Shown here: piece after piece, positions 25,334 to 34,117 of the stretch
Position numbering within the stretch: position 1 is the stretch's first letter
Layout: each line of letters starts with the position of its first letter
NCBI GenBank assembly: GCA_036504155.1
Contig: DASXVQ010000102.1
Span: forward strand, 1-64,000
DNA length: 64,000 nucleotides
Direction of reading: 5' to 3'
Source: JACRCT01 sp036504155
GTDB lineage: Bacteria > Myxococcota > Myxococcia > Myxococcales > UBA5297
The notes under the pieces: generated by a model
Told to the model about the DNA's origin: nothing
Databases searched by the model: none
The model's input: only the letters and a program-made list of their open reading frames with translations
Made by a program: the position numbers and the translations under genes

Positions 25334-27520
25334 ATGCGAAGCCAGGCCACCGGATGGGTGGGGGCGATTCTCGCGTTGCCGATGCTCTGCGCACTCACCG
25401 CCTGCCCGACCCGGCAGGACACGCCCGACGCCGGAGCGCCCGACGGCAGCAGCGTGGTCGACGGTTGCGACGTCGACTTCAGCTTCCGTCCGACGAGCAC
25501 CGCGACCAGCGTCTTCGTCGTCGGCGAGTGGGACGACTTCGACCGCTCCGCCCACGCGCTGACCTCGGACGCCGCCGGCAGCTGGTCGGGGACGGTGAAG
25601 GTGCCCATGGGCACCTGGGGCTACTACTTCATCGCCAACGGCGCCGAGTCGATCGACCCGAACAACCCGGACAAGGGCGCCTGCGGCACGCAGACCTGCT
25701 CCATCCTCTCGGCCTGCCTGGTCCCCGGGACGTTCGCGAAGAGGGTCACCATCCCCGGCGTCGACCCCGGGTCGACCATTACCGTCGAGGGCTCCCTCCG
25801 CGAGCCGGACGGGCTGGCCTGGCCCGAGTCCACCTGGCGGCCGCTGACGGCCCAGGAGCTGGTGGTCGACAAGACGAGCGTCACGCTCAAGCTGCCCGGC
25901 CTCGCCAACGGCAAGTACACGGTGCGGCTCAAGCCGTCGCAGGGCGAAGAGGTGCTGCTGCCGTTCTGGGTGGAGGAGAAGCCCTTCGATTGGCGCGGCC
26001 AGACGATGTACATGCTGATGACCGACCGCTTCCGCGACGGCGAGCCGGCCAACAACGCGCCGGCCGTCCCCGGCGTGTCCGACTCGGCCCTGTTCCAGGG
26101 CGGCGACCTGCAGGGCGTGCAGAAGTCGATCGAGGAGGGCTACTTCGAGAAGCTGGGGATCAAGTCGATCTGGATCACCCCCTGGCAGACGCAGCCGACC
26201 AAGTCCTACGTCGCCGACGACGGGGTGCACCAGGTGACGGGCTACCACGGCTACTGGCCGGTGAAGGCCCGCGCCGTGGACACGCGCTACGGCGGCGAGG
26301 CGGCGCTGGCGAACATGGTGCGCGCCGCCCACCAGCACGGCATCCGCATCGTCATGGACACGGTGCTCAACCACGTCAGCATCGAGCACGAGTACTTCGC
26401 CGACCCGGCGAAGGCGGGCTGGTTCCGCACCGGCTGCAACTGCGGCACGCCCGGCTGCGGCTGGGACGACACCCCCGCCCGCTACTACTGCCTCTTCAAC
26501 GCCGCGATGCCGGACGTCAACTGGACGGTCCCGGAGGCCAGGCAGCAGTTCGTCTCCGACGTGCTGTGGTGGATGGACACCTTCGACATCGACGGCCTGC
26601 GCATCGACGCCGCCAAGCACATCGAGCCCGAGGGCATCCAGGCGATGGCCACCGCGGTGCGCAACCGCTACGAGCGCGCGGGGACCAAGGTCTTCATGTA
26701 CGGCGAGTCGTACACCGGCAACCTGGACTTCTTGAAGGAGTACATCGGCGCCGACAGGCTCGACAGCCAGCTCAACTTCCCCATCTACTTCGCCGTCCCC
26801 GAGCCCATCTTCGGCCGCGACGAGAAGGGCCTGCAGGCCGCCAAGGGCACCATCGAGTGGAGCAACGTCACCTTCGACGACTACATGGTGACCTTCATCG
26901 GCTCGCACGACGACGCGCGCTTCATGACCAAGGCCGACCCGGGCACCCGGGACAAGAAGGGCAACAAGTGGTCGGACCTGCCGGGGATGCCGGCCGACCC
27001 GCGCACCTACGACCGCACCTACCTGGCCCTGGCCAACCTGGTCACCACCCCCGGCGTGCCGCTGCTGTACTACGGCGACGAGTACGGGGAGTGGGGCGGC
27101 TCGGACCCCGACAACCGCCACATGCACAAGGCCGAGGCCACGCTCAACGCCGACCAGAAGGGCCTGCTCGAGAAGGTGCGCAAGCTGATGACGGTGCGCT
27201 CGCAGCTGCGCGGCCTGGGCCGGGGCAGCTTCCAGACGCTGTGGTGCAACAGCGAGGCGTGGGGCGACGGCGGAGCCGGCGGCGGGAACCTCTGGGCCTA
27301 CGCCCGCGTCGACACCGACCCGAAACAGAGCGCGGTGGTCGTCGTCAGCCTGCGCTACGCGTCCTGGACGGGCATCGGCGTCGCCTTCCCGGCGAACCTG
27401 GGCTGGCCGGAGTCCGGGACCGTCGTCGACGCGCTGACCGAGCGCGAATACGCCTACACCGGCTCCAACGCCACGGTCGACGTGCCCGGCCGCGGCGCCA
27501 TCATCCTCAAGCTGAAGTAG
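25334..27520 (+). CDS. Secreted GH13 amylase/cyclomaltodextrinase-like lipoprotein
   Basis: The product has 728 residues. The signal peptide ends in lipobox LTAC and is followed by an Asp/Gly/Ser tether. Residues ~45-135 look like a CBM48/CBM20-type beta-sandwich (TATSVFVVGEWDDFDRSA, WGYYFIANG), and another beta domain follows. The catalytic GH13 barrel has DTVLNH (I), GLRIDAAKH with the nucleophile Asp (II), MYGESYTG with the acid Glu (III) and FIGSHDDAR (IV). The active-site segment VTGYHGYW is typical of amylases and cyclomaltodextrinases. A Cys-rich loop (GCNCGTPGCGW) sits in the barrel. AAAGGA precedes the ATG. It opens the long plus-strand run of maltodextrin genes and is 20 bases from the next gene. 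Confidence 0.9.
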   Translation: MRSQATGWVGAILALPMLCALTACPTRQDTPDAGAPDGSSVVDGCDVDFSFRPTSTATSVFVVGEWDDFDRSAHALTSDAAGSWSGTVKVPMGTWGYYFIANGAESIDPNNPDKGACGTQTCSILSACLVPGTFAKRVTIPGVDPGSTITVEGSLREPDGLAWPESTWRPLTAQELVVDKTSVTLKLPGLANGKYTVRLKPSQGEEVLLPFWVEEKPFDWRGQTMYMLMTDRFRDGEPANNAPAVPGVSDSALFQGGDLQGVQKSIEEGYFEKLGIKSIWITPWQTQPTKSYVADDGVHQVTGYHGYWPVKARAVDTRYGGEAALANMVRAAHQHGIRIVMDTVLNHVSIEHEYFADPAKAGWFRTGCNCGTPGCGWDDTPARYYCLFNAAMPDVNWTVPEARQQFVSDVLWWMDTFDIDGLRIDAAKHIEPEGIQAMATAVRNRYERAGTKVFMYGESYTGNLDFLKEYIGADRLDSQLNFPIYFAVPEPIFGRDEKGLQAAKGTIEWSNVTFDDYMVTFIGSHDDARFMTKADPGTRDKKGNKWSDLPGMPADPRTYDRTYLALANLVTTPGVPLLYYGDEYGEWGGSDPDNRHMHKAEATLNADQKGLLEKVRKLMTVRSQLRGLGRGSFQTLWCNSEAWGDGGAGGGNLWAYARVDTDPKQSAVVVVSLRYASWTGIGVAFPANLGWPESGTVVDALTEREYAYTGSNATVDVPGRGAIILKLK

Positions 27521-27540
27521 CAGGACAGACGGGAGAACGC

Positions 27541-30237
27541 ATGACCCTCGCAACCCGGGCTCCGTGGTTGGCCGCCGCCGCGCTCGCCGCGGCCGCCCTC
27601 ACCGGCTGCCCCGACGAGACCAAGCCGCGGCTGTACAAGAGCTACGAGACGCCGCCCTCCGGCCTGTTCACCGACACCGCCCCGGCGGTGTGGGACCAGA
27701 CGAACCCGGGCGACAAGCTCGAGGTCACCCAGGACCTCATCGGCCAGATGAAGCTGCTCGGTCCGCAGCTCGTCTACGAGAAGGACAAGACGGACCCCGC
27801 CAAGCTCAGCCTGCGCGGCGTCAACTTCAGCGTCTTCAGCCAGCGCGCCGAGAAGGTGCGCCTGCTGCTCTTCAACGACCCGAACTCGAACAAGGCGACC
27901 CAGCAGTTCGAGATGACGCGGCTGTCGGGCAGCGACGTCTGGAACGTCTTCGTCGAGGGCGTCGGGCTGGGCCAGTACTACGGCTACGTGGCCTGGGGCC
28001 CGAACTGGCGGTTCGACGAGAACTGGTACCCGGGCTCGGTCTTCGGGTTCCAAAACGACGTCGATGCCGAGGGCAACCGCTTCAACCCGAACAAGCTCCT
28101 GTTCGACCCCTACTGCAAGATCTTCAACCGCGGCCACGACTGGAGCAAGGGCAGCGCCGGCACCGGCCCGGACCGGGTCTCGCTCACCTACGGCGCGGGG
28201 ATGAAGTGCCGCGTGGTGCAGAGCACCTACACCTGGGGTGACGAGGAGAAGGCCTGGCGCGAGGGCCGCGACGCCGACTCCGTCGACGGACACCACTGGA
28301 ACGAGATGGTGGTCTACGAGGTGCACCCGAAGGGGTTCACCGCCAACGCGTCCTCGGGGGTGAAGCACTCCGGGACCTTCCGCGGCTTCGGCGAGAAGGC
28401 CGCCTACCTCAAGGACCTGGGGATCACCGCCGTCGAGATGCTCCCGCCGTTCGAGAAGGCGCTCGACGCCGGCTACTGGGGCTACAACACCCTCGGCTTC
28501 TTCGCCCCCGAGCACTCCTACCTCTCGCGCAACGAGATGGCGGAGGGGATCGACGAGTTCAAGTGGATGGTGGAGGAGCTGCACAAGCAGGGGATCGAGG
28601 TCATCCTCGACGTGGTCTACAACCACTCGGGCGAGGGCGGCCTCTGGCGCCAGAAGATCTACAGCGGCCCCATCCCCACCAACCCCACCAACCTGGACCC
28701 CATCGAGACCGCGAGCCTGCTCGGCTTCCGCGGCCTGGACAACGCCCTCTACTACGCGCTGCCGCCCGGCAACGGTCGCGAGTACTGCGACTACACCGGC
28801 GTGGGCAACACCATGCGCTGCAACTCCCCGCCCATGCAGCGGTTGATCATCGACTCGCTGCGCTACTGGGTCGAGGAGATGCACGTCGACGGCTACCGCT
28901 TCGACCTGGCCCCGGCGCTCGGCGGCAAGGACGGTCACTACCTGACCTGCCCCACCAGCGCCGACCGCGGCAGCCGCAAGGACTGCGGCCAGAACTCGGA
29001 CTGCGACCAGAACGAGATCTGCACCTGGGACGGCGGGCGCAACCGCAACACCTGCGGCAAGGGCGGCATCGACTGGGACGCGGCCTCGACGATGGTGCAG
29101 ACCATCATCGACGACCCGGTGCTGCAGAAGCACAACACGCGCATCATTGCCGAGCCCTGGGGCGCGGGCGGCTACCCGGTGGGCGGCTTCGCGGCCACCA
29201 AGAATGCCGACAAGCCCGGGTACGGCTGGGGCGAGTGGAACAACAAGTTCCGCGACTGGTGGCGCTCCTTCGTCAACCAGGGCTGGGCGCTCAACTCCAA
29301 GCAGGACGGCGCGGACGGCGGCTACGTCATCGCCGGCTCCGAGGGACTGTTCAAGTGGAACGGCCGCAAGCCCTACCACTCCATCAACTTCGTCACCTGC
29401 CACGACGGCATGACGATGTACGACCTCGTCTCCTACAGCGGAAAGGTCAACGGCTGCGGTCCGCTCAACCCGCGCTGCTGCAGCGACCCCTACAGCTCGT
29501 TCTGCCAGGAGGCCGTGAACAGCGGCACCGGCGACAACCGCTGCCGCGACTGGAAGGGCGGCAGCTGCAACGGCGTCGAGTGCGGCCAGCTCGCCTGCTA
29601 TTCGGGCGCGTGCGTCGAGGCCGAGCCGGTCAAGCTGCAGATGATGCGCAACTGGTTCCTGGCCATGGCGTTCAGCCACGGCACTCCGATGATCTTCGGC
29701 GGCGACGAGTGGGCCCGCACGCAACTGGGCAACAACAACACCTACACGCCCGAGGCGGACAACTCCTACAGCTGGCACGACTGGGGCCAGTGGGAGGCCC
29801 AGGACGACCGCTGGCGCCTCAACGACTTCGTCAAGCAGGCGCTGCGCTTCAGGCGGGAGCACGCCTACGCTTTCGCTCCCAAGGACTACGGCACCTTCCA
29901 GGACGCCTACTGGCGCAACGAGGACGGCACGCCGAAGAAAGACGCAGCCTGGGGCTCGCGCACCCTGATGATCCACTTCTCCGACAAGAGCAAGGGCCCG
30001 GAACTGGCCATCCTCATCAACATGGACGAGACCGACAAGAACTTCACCCTGCCCACGGGCCGTTCCTGGAAGCGGCTCATCGACACCCAGTACTTCTACG
30101 ACAGCGCGAGCTACCTCAACGAGAAGAAGGTCTCGCTGCGAAAGAGCGCCAACGCCACGCTCGATGCGCCCGAGGCCGTGCCCGGCCCCGGGTACGGCGT
30201 GAAGAGCCGGACCATCGTCGTCCTGGAGGCCAGGTAA
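27541..30237 (+). CDS. Secreted isoamylase/GlgX-type glycogen debranching lipoprotein
   Basis: The product has 898 residues. A signal peptide with lipobox LTGC follows GGGAGA. After a CBM48-like N-domain (LRGVNFSVFSQRAEKVRLLL), the GH13 isoamylase barrel shows VYEVHPKGFT, DVVYNHSGEG (I), GYRFDLAPALGG (II), IIAEPWGAGGYPVGG (III) and FVTCHDGMT (IV). This set is diagnostic of alpha-1,6 debranching enzymes. Two Cys-rich insertions stand out: one between regions II and III (DCGQNSDCDQNEIC and following), one after region IV (CGPLNPRCCSDPY and following). Cytoplasmic GlgX lacks both the signal and such loops, so this is an exported enzyme for branched starch or glycogen. Its stop directly abuts the next ATG. 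Confidence 0.92.
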   Translation: MTLATRAPWLAAAALAAAALTGCPDETKPRLYKSYETPPSGLFTDTAPAVWDQTNPGDKLEVTQDLIGQMKLLGPQLVYEKDKTDPAKLSLRGVNFSVFSQRAEKVRLLLFNDPNSNKATQQFEMTRLSGSDVWNVFVEGVGLGQYYGYVAWGPNWRFDENWYPGSVFGFQNDVDAEGNRFNPNKLLFDPYCKIFNRGHDWSKGSAGTGPDRVSLTYGAGMKCRVVQSTYTWGDEEKAWREGRDADSVDGHHWNEMVVYEVHPKGFTANASSGVKHSGTFRGFGEKAAYLKDLGITAVEMLPPFEKALDAGYWGYNTLGFFAPEHSYLSRNEMAEGIDEFKWMVEELHKQGIEVILDVVYNHSGEGGLWRQKIYSGPIPTNPTNLDPIETASLLGFRGLDNALYYALPPGNGREYCDYTGVGNTMRCNSPPMQRLIIDSLRYWVEEMHVDGYRFDLAPALGGKDGHYLTCPTSADRGSRKDCGQNSDCDQNEICTWDGGRNRNTCGKGGIDWDAASTMVQTIIDDPVLQKHNTRIIAEPWGAGGYPVGGFAATKNADKPGYGWGEWNNKFRDWWRSFVNQGWALNSKQDGADGGYVIAGSEGLFKWNGRKPYHSINFVTCHDGMTMYDLVSYSGKVNGCGPLNPRCCSDPYSSFCQEAVNSGTGDNRCRDWKGGSCNGVECGQLACYSGACVEAEPVKLQMMRNWFLAMAFSHGTPMIFGGDEWARTQLGNNNTYTPEADNSYSWHDWGQWEAQDDRWRLNDFVKQALRFRREHAYAFAPKDYGTFQDAYWRNEDGTPKKDAAWGSRTLMIHFSDKSKGPELAILINMDETDKNFTLPTGRSWKRLIDTQYFYDSASYLNEKKVSLRKSANATLDAPEAVPGPGYGVKSRTIVVLEAR

Positions 30238-31764
30238 ATGACCCCCAGAACCAAGATCGCGTGGGCCGCCGCGCTCTGCACCGCCGCGCTGTCGTCGAGC
30301 GCATCGGCCGAGGCGCTGCGCGACCGCTTCAGCGCCGGCGGCTATTTCCGCATCATGACCCGCCCCGACTTCCAGGGCGGCGCAGCCCAGCTGGGCTACT
30401 GGAACCTCTACGGGCGCCTCTTGAACGAGGGGCCCTGGGGCGCGTTGGAGCTGAAGCTGGACATCGTGCAGAACAACCCGGGCAAGAACGACGCCTGGGC
30501 CGCCGTCTTCGCGAAGATCGAGGGCGGCAGCTTCGCCAACACCGACATGGGCAAGGGCAACCTGGGCAACTTCGCCAACACCCAGCTCTACGTGAAGGCC
30601 GGCAACATCCTGCTCGAGGGCGTGACCTGGCAAGTGGGCACGCTCTACACCTACCCCGGCGACCTCGGGCTGTACGACATGCGACCCGCGGACCTCTTCT
30701 GGGACACGGTGGGCCTGTCGGCGACCTGGGACTCCGAGTACGTCCAGCTGATCCTGGGCGTCGGCGACGCCGGCTTCTCCACCCGCGGCACCAGCTACTC
30801 GACCATCCTCACCGGAGGCGGGTTCCTCAAGTTCCACATCAACCACTTCGAGCTCGGCGCGGGCGGCCAGTACCGCTACGAGCCGCAGGTGGCGGGCAAC
30901 AAGAACGCGCCCTATGCCACGACGTTCGACGGCGCGGTCATCCCCTACGCGGACTACGCCCGCCACGAGGTGGTCAAGCACTGGCTGGAGGAGAACCCCG
31001 GGCAGGCGCTCAACTTCCCCAAGCCCGAGGCCCGCTCCTCGCAGTCGTGGAAGGCCGTCGGCTACCTGGGCTTCGGCGGGTTCGGGCCGCTGCGCTGGGA
31101 CAGCTTCTACGTCAACTTCCAGAGGCTGCACCCCGACAACTTCTACAAGGAGGCCGTCAACGGGCAGGAGTACACCGTCTACGTCCACGACCTGACCGAC
31201 GACCGCTACCAGTGGCTGTTGGGGAACGAGATGCAGATCGGCGTCATCCCCGACCGCCTCGACGTGGTCTGGGGCGTCGTCTACGGCAAGGCCTTCAACA
31301 ACGACAAGAAGGCCGCCGACGGCACCGCCCTGAAGATCCCGGGCGACGACAGCCGCACCTTCGTCTCCACGGTGCTGCGCCTGCAGGCCTACCTGACCAA
31401 GACCGTCCACTTCCTGGCCGAGTCCAGCGTCGCCCAGGAGAAGAGCGACCTGGGCAACGCCTACCGCAGCCACGCCGACTCGGTGTTCGAGACCATCTCC
31501 GCCGACGGGAAGCTGGTGGAGTACGGCGACAGCGACACCCGCACCACCTGGCAGCTCAAGGTGGGGCCGGTGCTCAACCCGACCGGCATCGGCATCTTCA
31601 CCCGGCCGTCGCTGCGCATCCTCTACGGCCTGCAGTATTCCAGCCAGCAGGCCGCCTACGGCAACTCCTTCGTCCAGTCCCTGGACCAGTACAACGACTT
31701 CCCCACGAGCTCCGAGAGCCACTGGCACCACGTGCTCGCCATCGAGGCCGAAGCATGGTTCTAA
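30238..31764 (+). CDS. Outer-membrane beta-barrel protein, likely maltodextrin channel
   Basis: The product has 508 residues. A signal peptide ending SSSASA precedes alternating amphipathic strands rich in Tyr, Trp and Gly, and the last residue is Phe (EAEAWF), the usual signal for outer-membrane assembly. It starts on the base after the isoamylase stop, with GGAGG nearby, and overlaps the next gene by ten bases, so it is fully embedded in the starch operon. By position it takes the part that LamB plays in enterobacteria: passage of maltodextrins across the outer membrane. No direct similarity to LamB was noticed, so the substrate is inferred from context. Confidence 0.72.
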   Translation: MTPRTKIAWAAALCTAALSSSASAEALRDRFSAGGYFRIMTRPDFQGGAAQLGYWNLYGRLLNEGPWGALELKLDIVQNNPGKNDAWAAVFAKIEGGSFANTDMGKGNLGNFANTQLYVKAGNILLEGVTWQVGTLYTYPGDLGLYDMRPADLFWDTVGLSATWDSEYVQLILGVGDAGFSTRGTSYSTILTGGGFLKFHINHFELGAGGQYRYEPQVAGNKNAPYATTFDGAVIPYADYARHEVVKHWLEENPGQALNFPKPEARSSQSWKAVGYLGFGGFGPLRWDSFYVNFQRLHPDNFYKEAVNGQEYTVYVHDLTDDRYQWLLGNEMQIGVIPDRLDVVWGVVYGKAFNNDKKAADGTALKIPGDDSRTFVSTVLRLQAYLTKTVHFLAESSVAQEKSDLGNAYRSHADSVFETISADGKLVEYGDSDTRTTWQLKVGPVLNPTGIGIFTRPSLRILYGLQYSSQQAAYGNSFVQSLDQYNDFPTSSESHWHHVLAIEAEAWF

Positions 31765-34085
31765 GAAATCAGAGGGCCGCACGTCTCGCCGCGGCAGCGG
31801 GCGCGATGGTCATGGCGGCGGGCTGCCTGCATACGTCCAAGGTCGTCCACCTGCCGGAGAAGACTCCGGTGGCGGTCGCCTTCGTCCTCGACGGCGAGCA
31901 CGACTCGGCGGTCTCCGACGTCCCCGAGGCGCTCAAGACCAAGGTCCTCGAGCAGCTGGCGACGCGAAACCTGGACGCGAAGGTGCTGCCCTTCGACTCC
32001 TACGCCAAGCTCTTCGAGCCGGTGCGCGACACGCAGCGGCGGCTCGCGAAGCTGGCCAACGGCGGCGCGCCGCTGGTCCTGCTGGTCGAGACCAAGGCCG
32101 TCTTCTTCTCGCAGCTCAACGGGCGCTATCGCTGGATGATCTACGCGCGGCTGACCGCGGGGAAGAGGGATGGGGCGGTCGCGCCGCTGACGGTCTCGAT
32201 GGACCAGTCGGCGTTCGTGGACTTCCAGCACGAGAAGGAGCGGGAGGCGGTGACCATCGTCGCGCAGGCCGTCGCCGACCGCGTCGGCGCCGTCCTCGAC
32301 GACTTCCTGGGCGGGGAGGGCGCTGCGAAGCCGGCGGCTCCAGCCTCGACCCCCGAGGCGGCCACCCCGGCCGCTGCGCCGACCAGCGACGCGCGCCAGT
32401 CGGCCATCTACTTCGTGATGGTCGACCGCTTCGCCAACGGCGACCCGAAGAACGACGGCGCCGTCGACCTGAAGGATCCCGCGGCCTTCCACGGCGGCGA
32501 CCTGCAGGGCGTCCTCGACCACCTGGACGACCTGAAGGCGATGGGCGTCGGGACGATCTGGCTCTCGCCGGTCTTCCAGATGCGCACCGAGAAGTTCTTC
32601 GGCCACGGCGCCTTCCACGGCTACTGGACGGAGGACCTGACCCGCGTCGAGCCGCGGTTCGGCGACGTGGCGCTGCTCTCGCGCCTCTCCGCCGAGCTGC
32701 ACCGGCGCGGCATGCGCCTGATGCTCGACGTGGTCCTCAACCACGTGGCGATGGACGCGCCGCTGACGAAGGAGAAGCCGGAGTGGTTCCACCGCCAGGG
32801 GGCGCTGGCGAACTGGAACGACCCGGTGGAGCTGGTCAACCGCGACGTGCACGGGCTGCCCGACCTGGCCCAGGAGCGGGACGACGTCTACGCCTACCTG
32901 CTGCAGGCCTCCCTGCGGTGGGTGGAGGAGGTGCGGCCAGATGGCTTTCGGCTCGACGCGGTCAAGCACGTCCCGCTGGGCTTCTGGGCCCGCTACAACG
33001 ACGCGGTGCGCGAGAAGGCGGGCCCGCAGTTCCTGATGCTGGGCGAGATGCTCGACGGCGACGCCGCGACGCTCGCCCGGACGCAGCGCGACGGGAAGTT
33101 CGGGGCGATGTTCGACTTCCCGCTCTACTTCGCGCTCGTCGACGTCTTCTGCCGCGACCAGAGCCCGATGAAGATCGGCGCGGCGCTCTCCGGCGACCGC
33201 ACCTACGCCGACCCGGACTCGCTGGTGACGCTGCTCGACAACCACGACCTGCCGCGCGTGGCCACCGACTGCGGCGGCGACCTGGACAAGGTCCGCCGCG
33301 CGCTCACCGTCCAGCTGACCTCCCGCGGCGTCCCCGCGCTGACCTGGGGCACCGAGGCCGCGCTGCAGGGCGCCAAGGAGCCGGAGAACCGCGGCGACAT
33401 GAGGTTCGACCTCCAGCCGCTGCGCGCCCACGTCGCCAAGCTCCTGCAGCTGCGCCGCGAGCACCAGGCGCTGTGGTCCGGCGCCCCGCGGATGCTCGTC
33501 GCCCAGGACCAGCTCTTCGCCTACGTGCGCATCGCCAGCGGCGAGGCGGTGGTCGTCGCGGTGAACCAGGGCCCGGAGCCGGCGATGGTGGGGCTGCCGG
33601 CGGACCTGCCCGGGAACGTCCTGGATCTCCTGAAGAACCAGGCGGTCGCCGGGCGCAAGCTGGAGGTGCCGGGCAAGTCGGTGCGCGTGGCGCTCATCAC
33701 CCCCGAGGCCAACGGCGGCTTCGCCCAGGTGGCCGAGCGGGCCCAGGCCCAGTGGCGGCGCGGCGAGGAGAAGCGGGCTGTCGAGATCGAGGCGAGCGGC
33801 GCTCCCGCCCAGCCCGGCGACAGCCTCCTTCTCGTCGGCGCGGCGCCGGAGATGGGCAGCTGGAAGCCGGAGAAGGGCCTGGCGGTGGAGAAGGGCCCCT
33901 CGGCGGCGCCCGGGACGGGCTTGGCCCGGGCGAGCCTGCCGGTGGGCGGCGTGTACGACTTCAAGATGGTGGTGCGCAAGGCAGGCGGCGAGACGGTCTG
34001 GCAGGACGGCGGCAACCAGAGTGTGGTCGTCGGCGAGGGCGCCGGGCCGGTGCGCGCCAAGGTCGCCTGGGCGGCCGGGCGCTAG
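31755..34085 (+). CDS. GH13 alpha-amylase lipoprotein with C-terminal CBM20
   Basis: The product has 776 residues, starting inside the upstream gene. The signal peptide ends in lipobox AAGC. Residues ~30-185 form an unrecognised domain (VAVAFVLDGEHDSAVSDV and onward), followed by a Pro/Ala linker. The GH13 barrel (~210-590) has DVVLNH (I), GFRLDAVKH with the nucleophile Asp (II), MLGEMLDG with the acid Glu (III) and LLDNHDLPR (IV). A C-terminal domain of about 95 residues (LLLVGAAPEMGSWKPEKGL, VWQDGGNQSVVV) is a CBM20 starch-binding domain. It should bind granular or long starch while cleaving alpha-1,4 bonds at the surface. The extra N-terminal domain is unusual among amylases and may dock the enzyme to a partner. 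Confidence 0.88.
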   Translation: MVLRNQRAARLAAAAGAMVMAAGCLHTSKVVHLPEKTPVAVAFVLDGEHDSAVSDVPEALKTKVLEQLATRNLDAKVLPFDSYAKLFEPVRDTQRRLAKLANGGAPLVLLVETKAVFFSQLNGRYRWMIYARLTAGKRDGAVAPLTVSMDQSAFVDFQHEKEREAVTIVAQAVADRVGAVLDDFLGGEGAAKPAAPASTPEAATPAAAPTSDARQSAIYFVMVDRFANGDPKNDGAVDLKDPAAFHGGDLQGVLDHLDDLKAMGVGTIWLSPVFQMRTEKFFGHGAFHGYWTEDLTRVEPRFGDVALLSRLSAELHRRGMRLMLDVVLNHVAMDAPLTKEKPEWFHRQGALANWNDPVELVNRDVHGLPDLAQERDDVYAYLLQASLRWVEEVRPDGFRLDAVKHVPLGFWARYNDAVREKAGPQFLMLGEMLDGDAATLARTQRDGKFGAMFDFPLYFALVDVFCRDQSPMKIGAALSGDRTYADPDSLVTLLDNHDLPRVATDCGGDLDKVRRALTVQLTSRGVPALTWGTEAALQGAKEPENRGDMRFDLQPLRAHVAKLLQLRREHQALWSGAPRMLVAQDQLFAYVRIASGEAVVVAVNQGPEPAMVGLPADLPGNVLDLLKNQAVAGRKLEVPGKSVRVALITPEANGGFAQVAERAQAQWRRGEEKRAVEIEASGAPAQPGDSLLLVGAAPEMGSWKPEKGLAVEKGPSAAPGTGLARASLPVGGVYDFKMVVRKAGGETVWQDGGNQSVVVGEGAGPVRAKVAWAAGR

Positions 34086-34117
34086 ACGTGGATTCGATGT
34101 CGCGGAGGTCGAGGATC

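Noticed and set aside
25052..27553. Possible ~830-residue N-terminal extension of the minus-strand amylase
   Set aside because: The frame is open by composition only. The ATG at 25051 has a good ribosome binding site and a lipoprotein signal, and the opposite strand holds another amylase gene.
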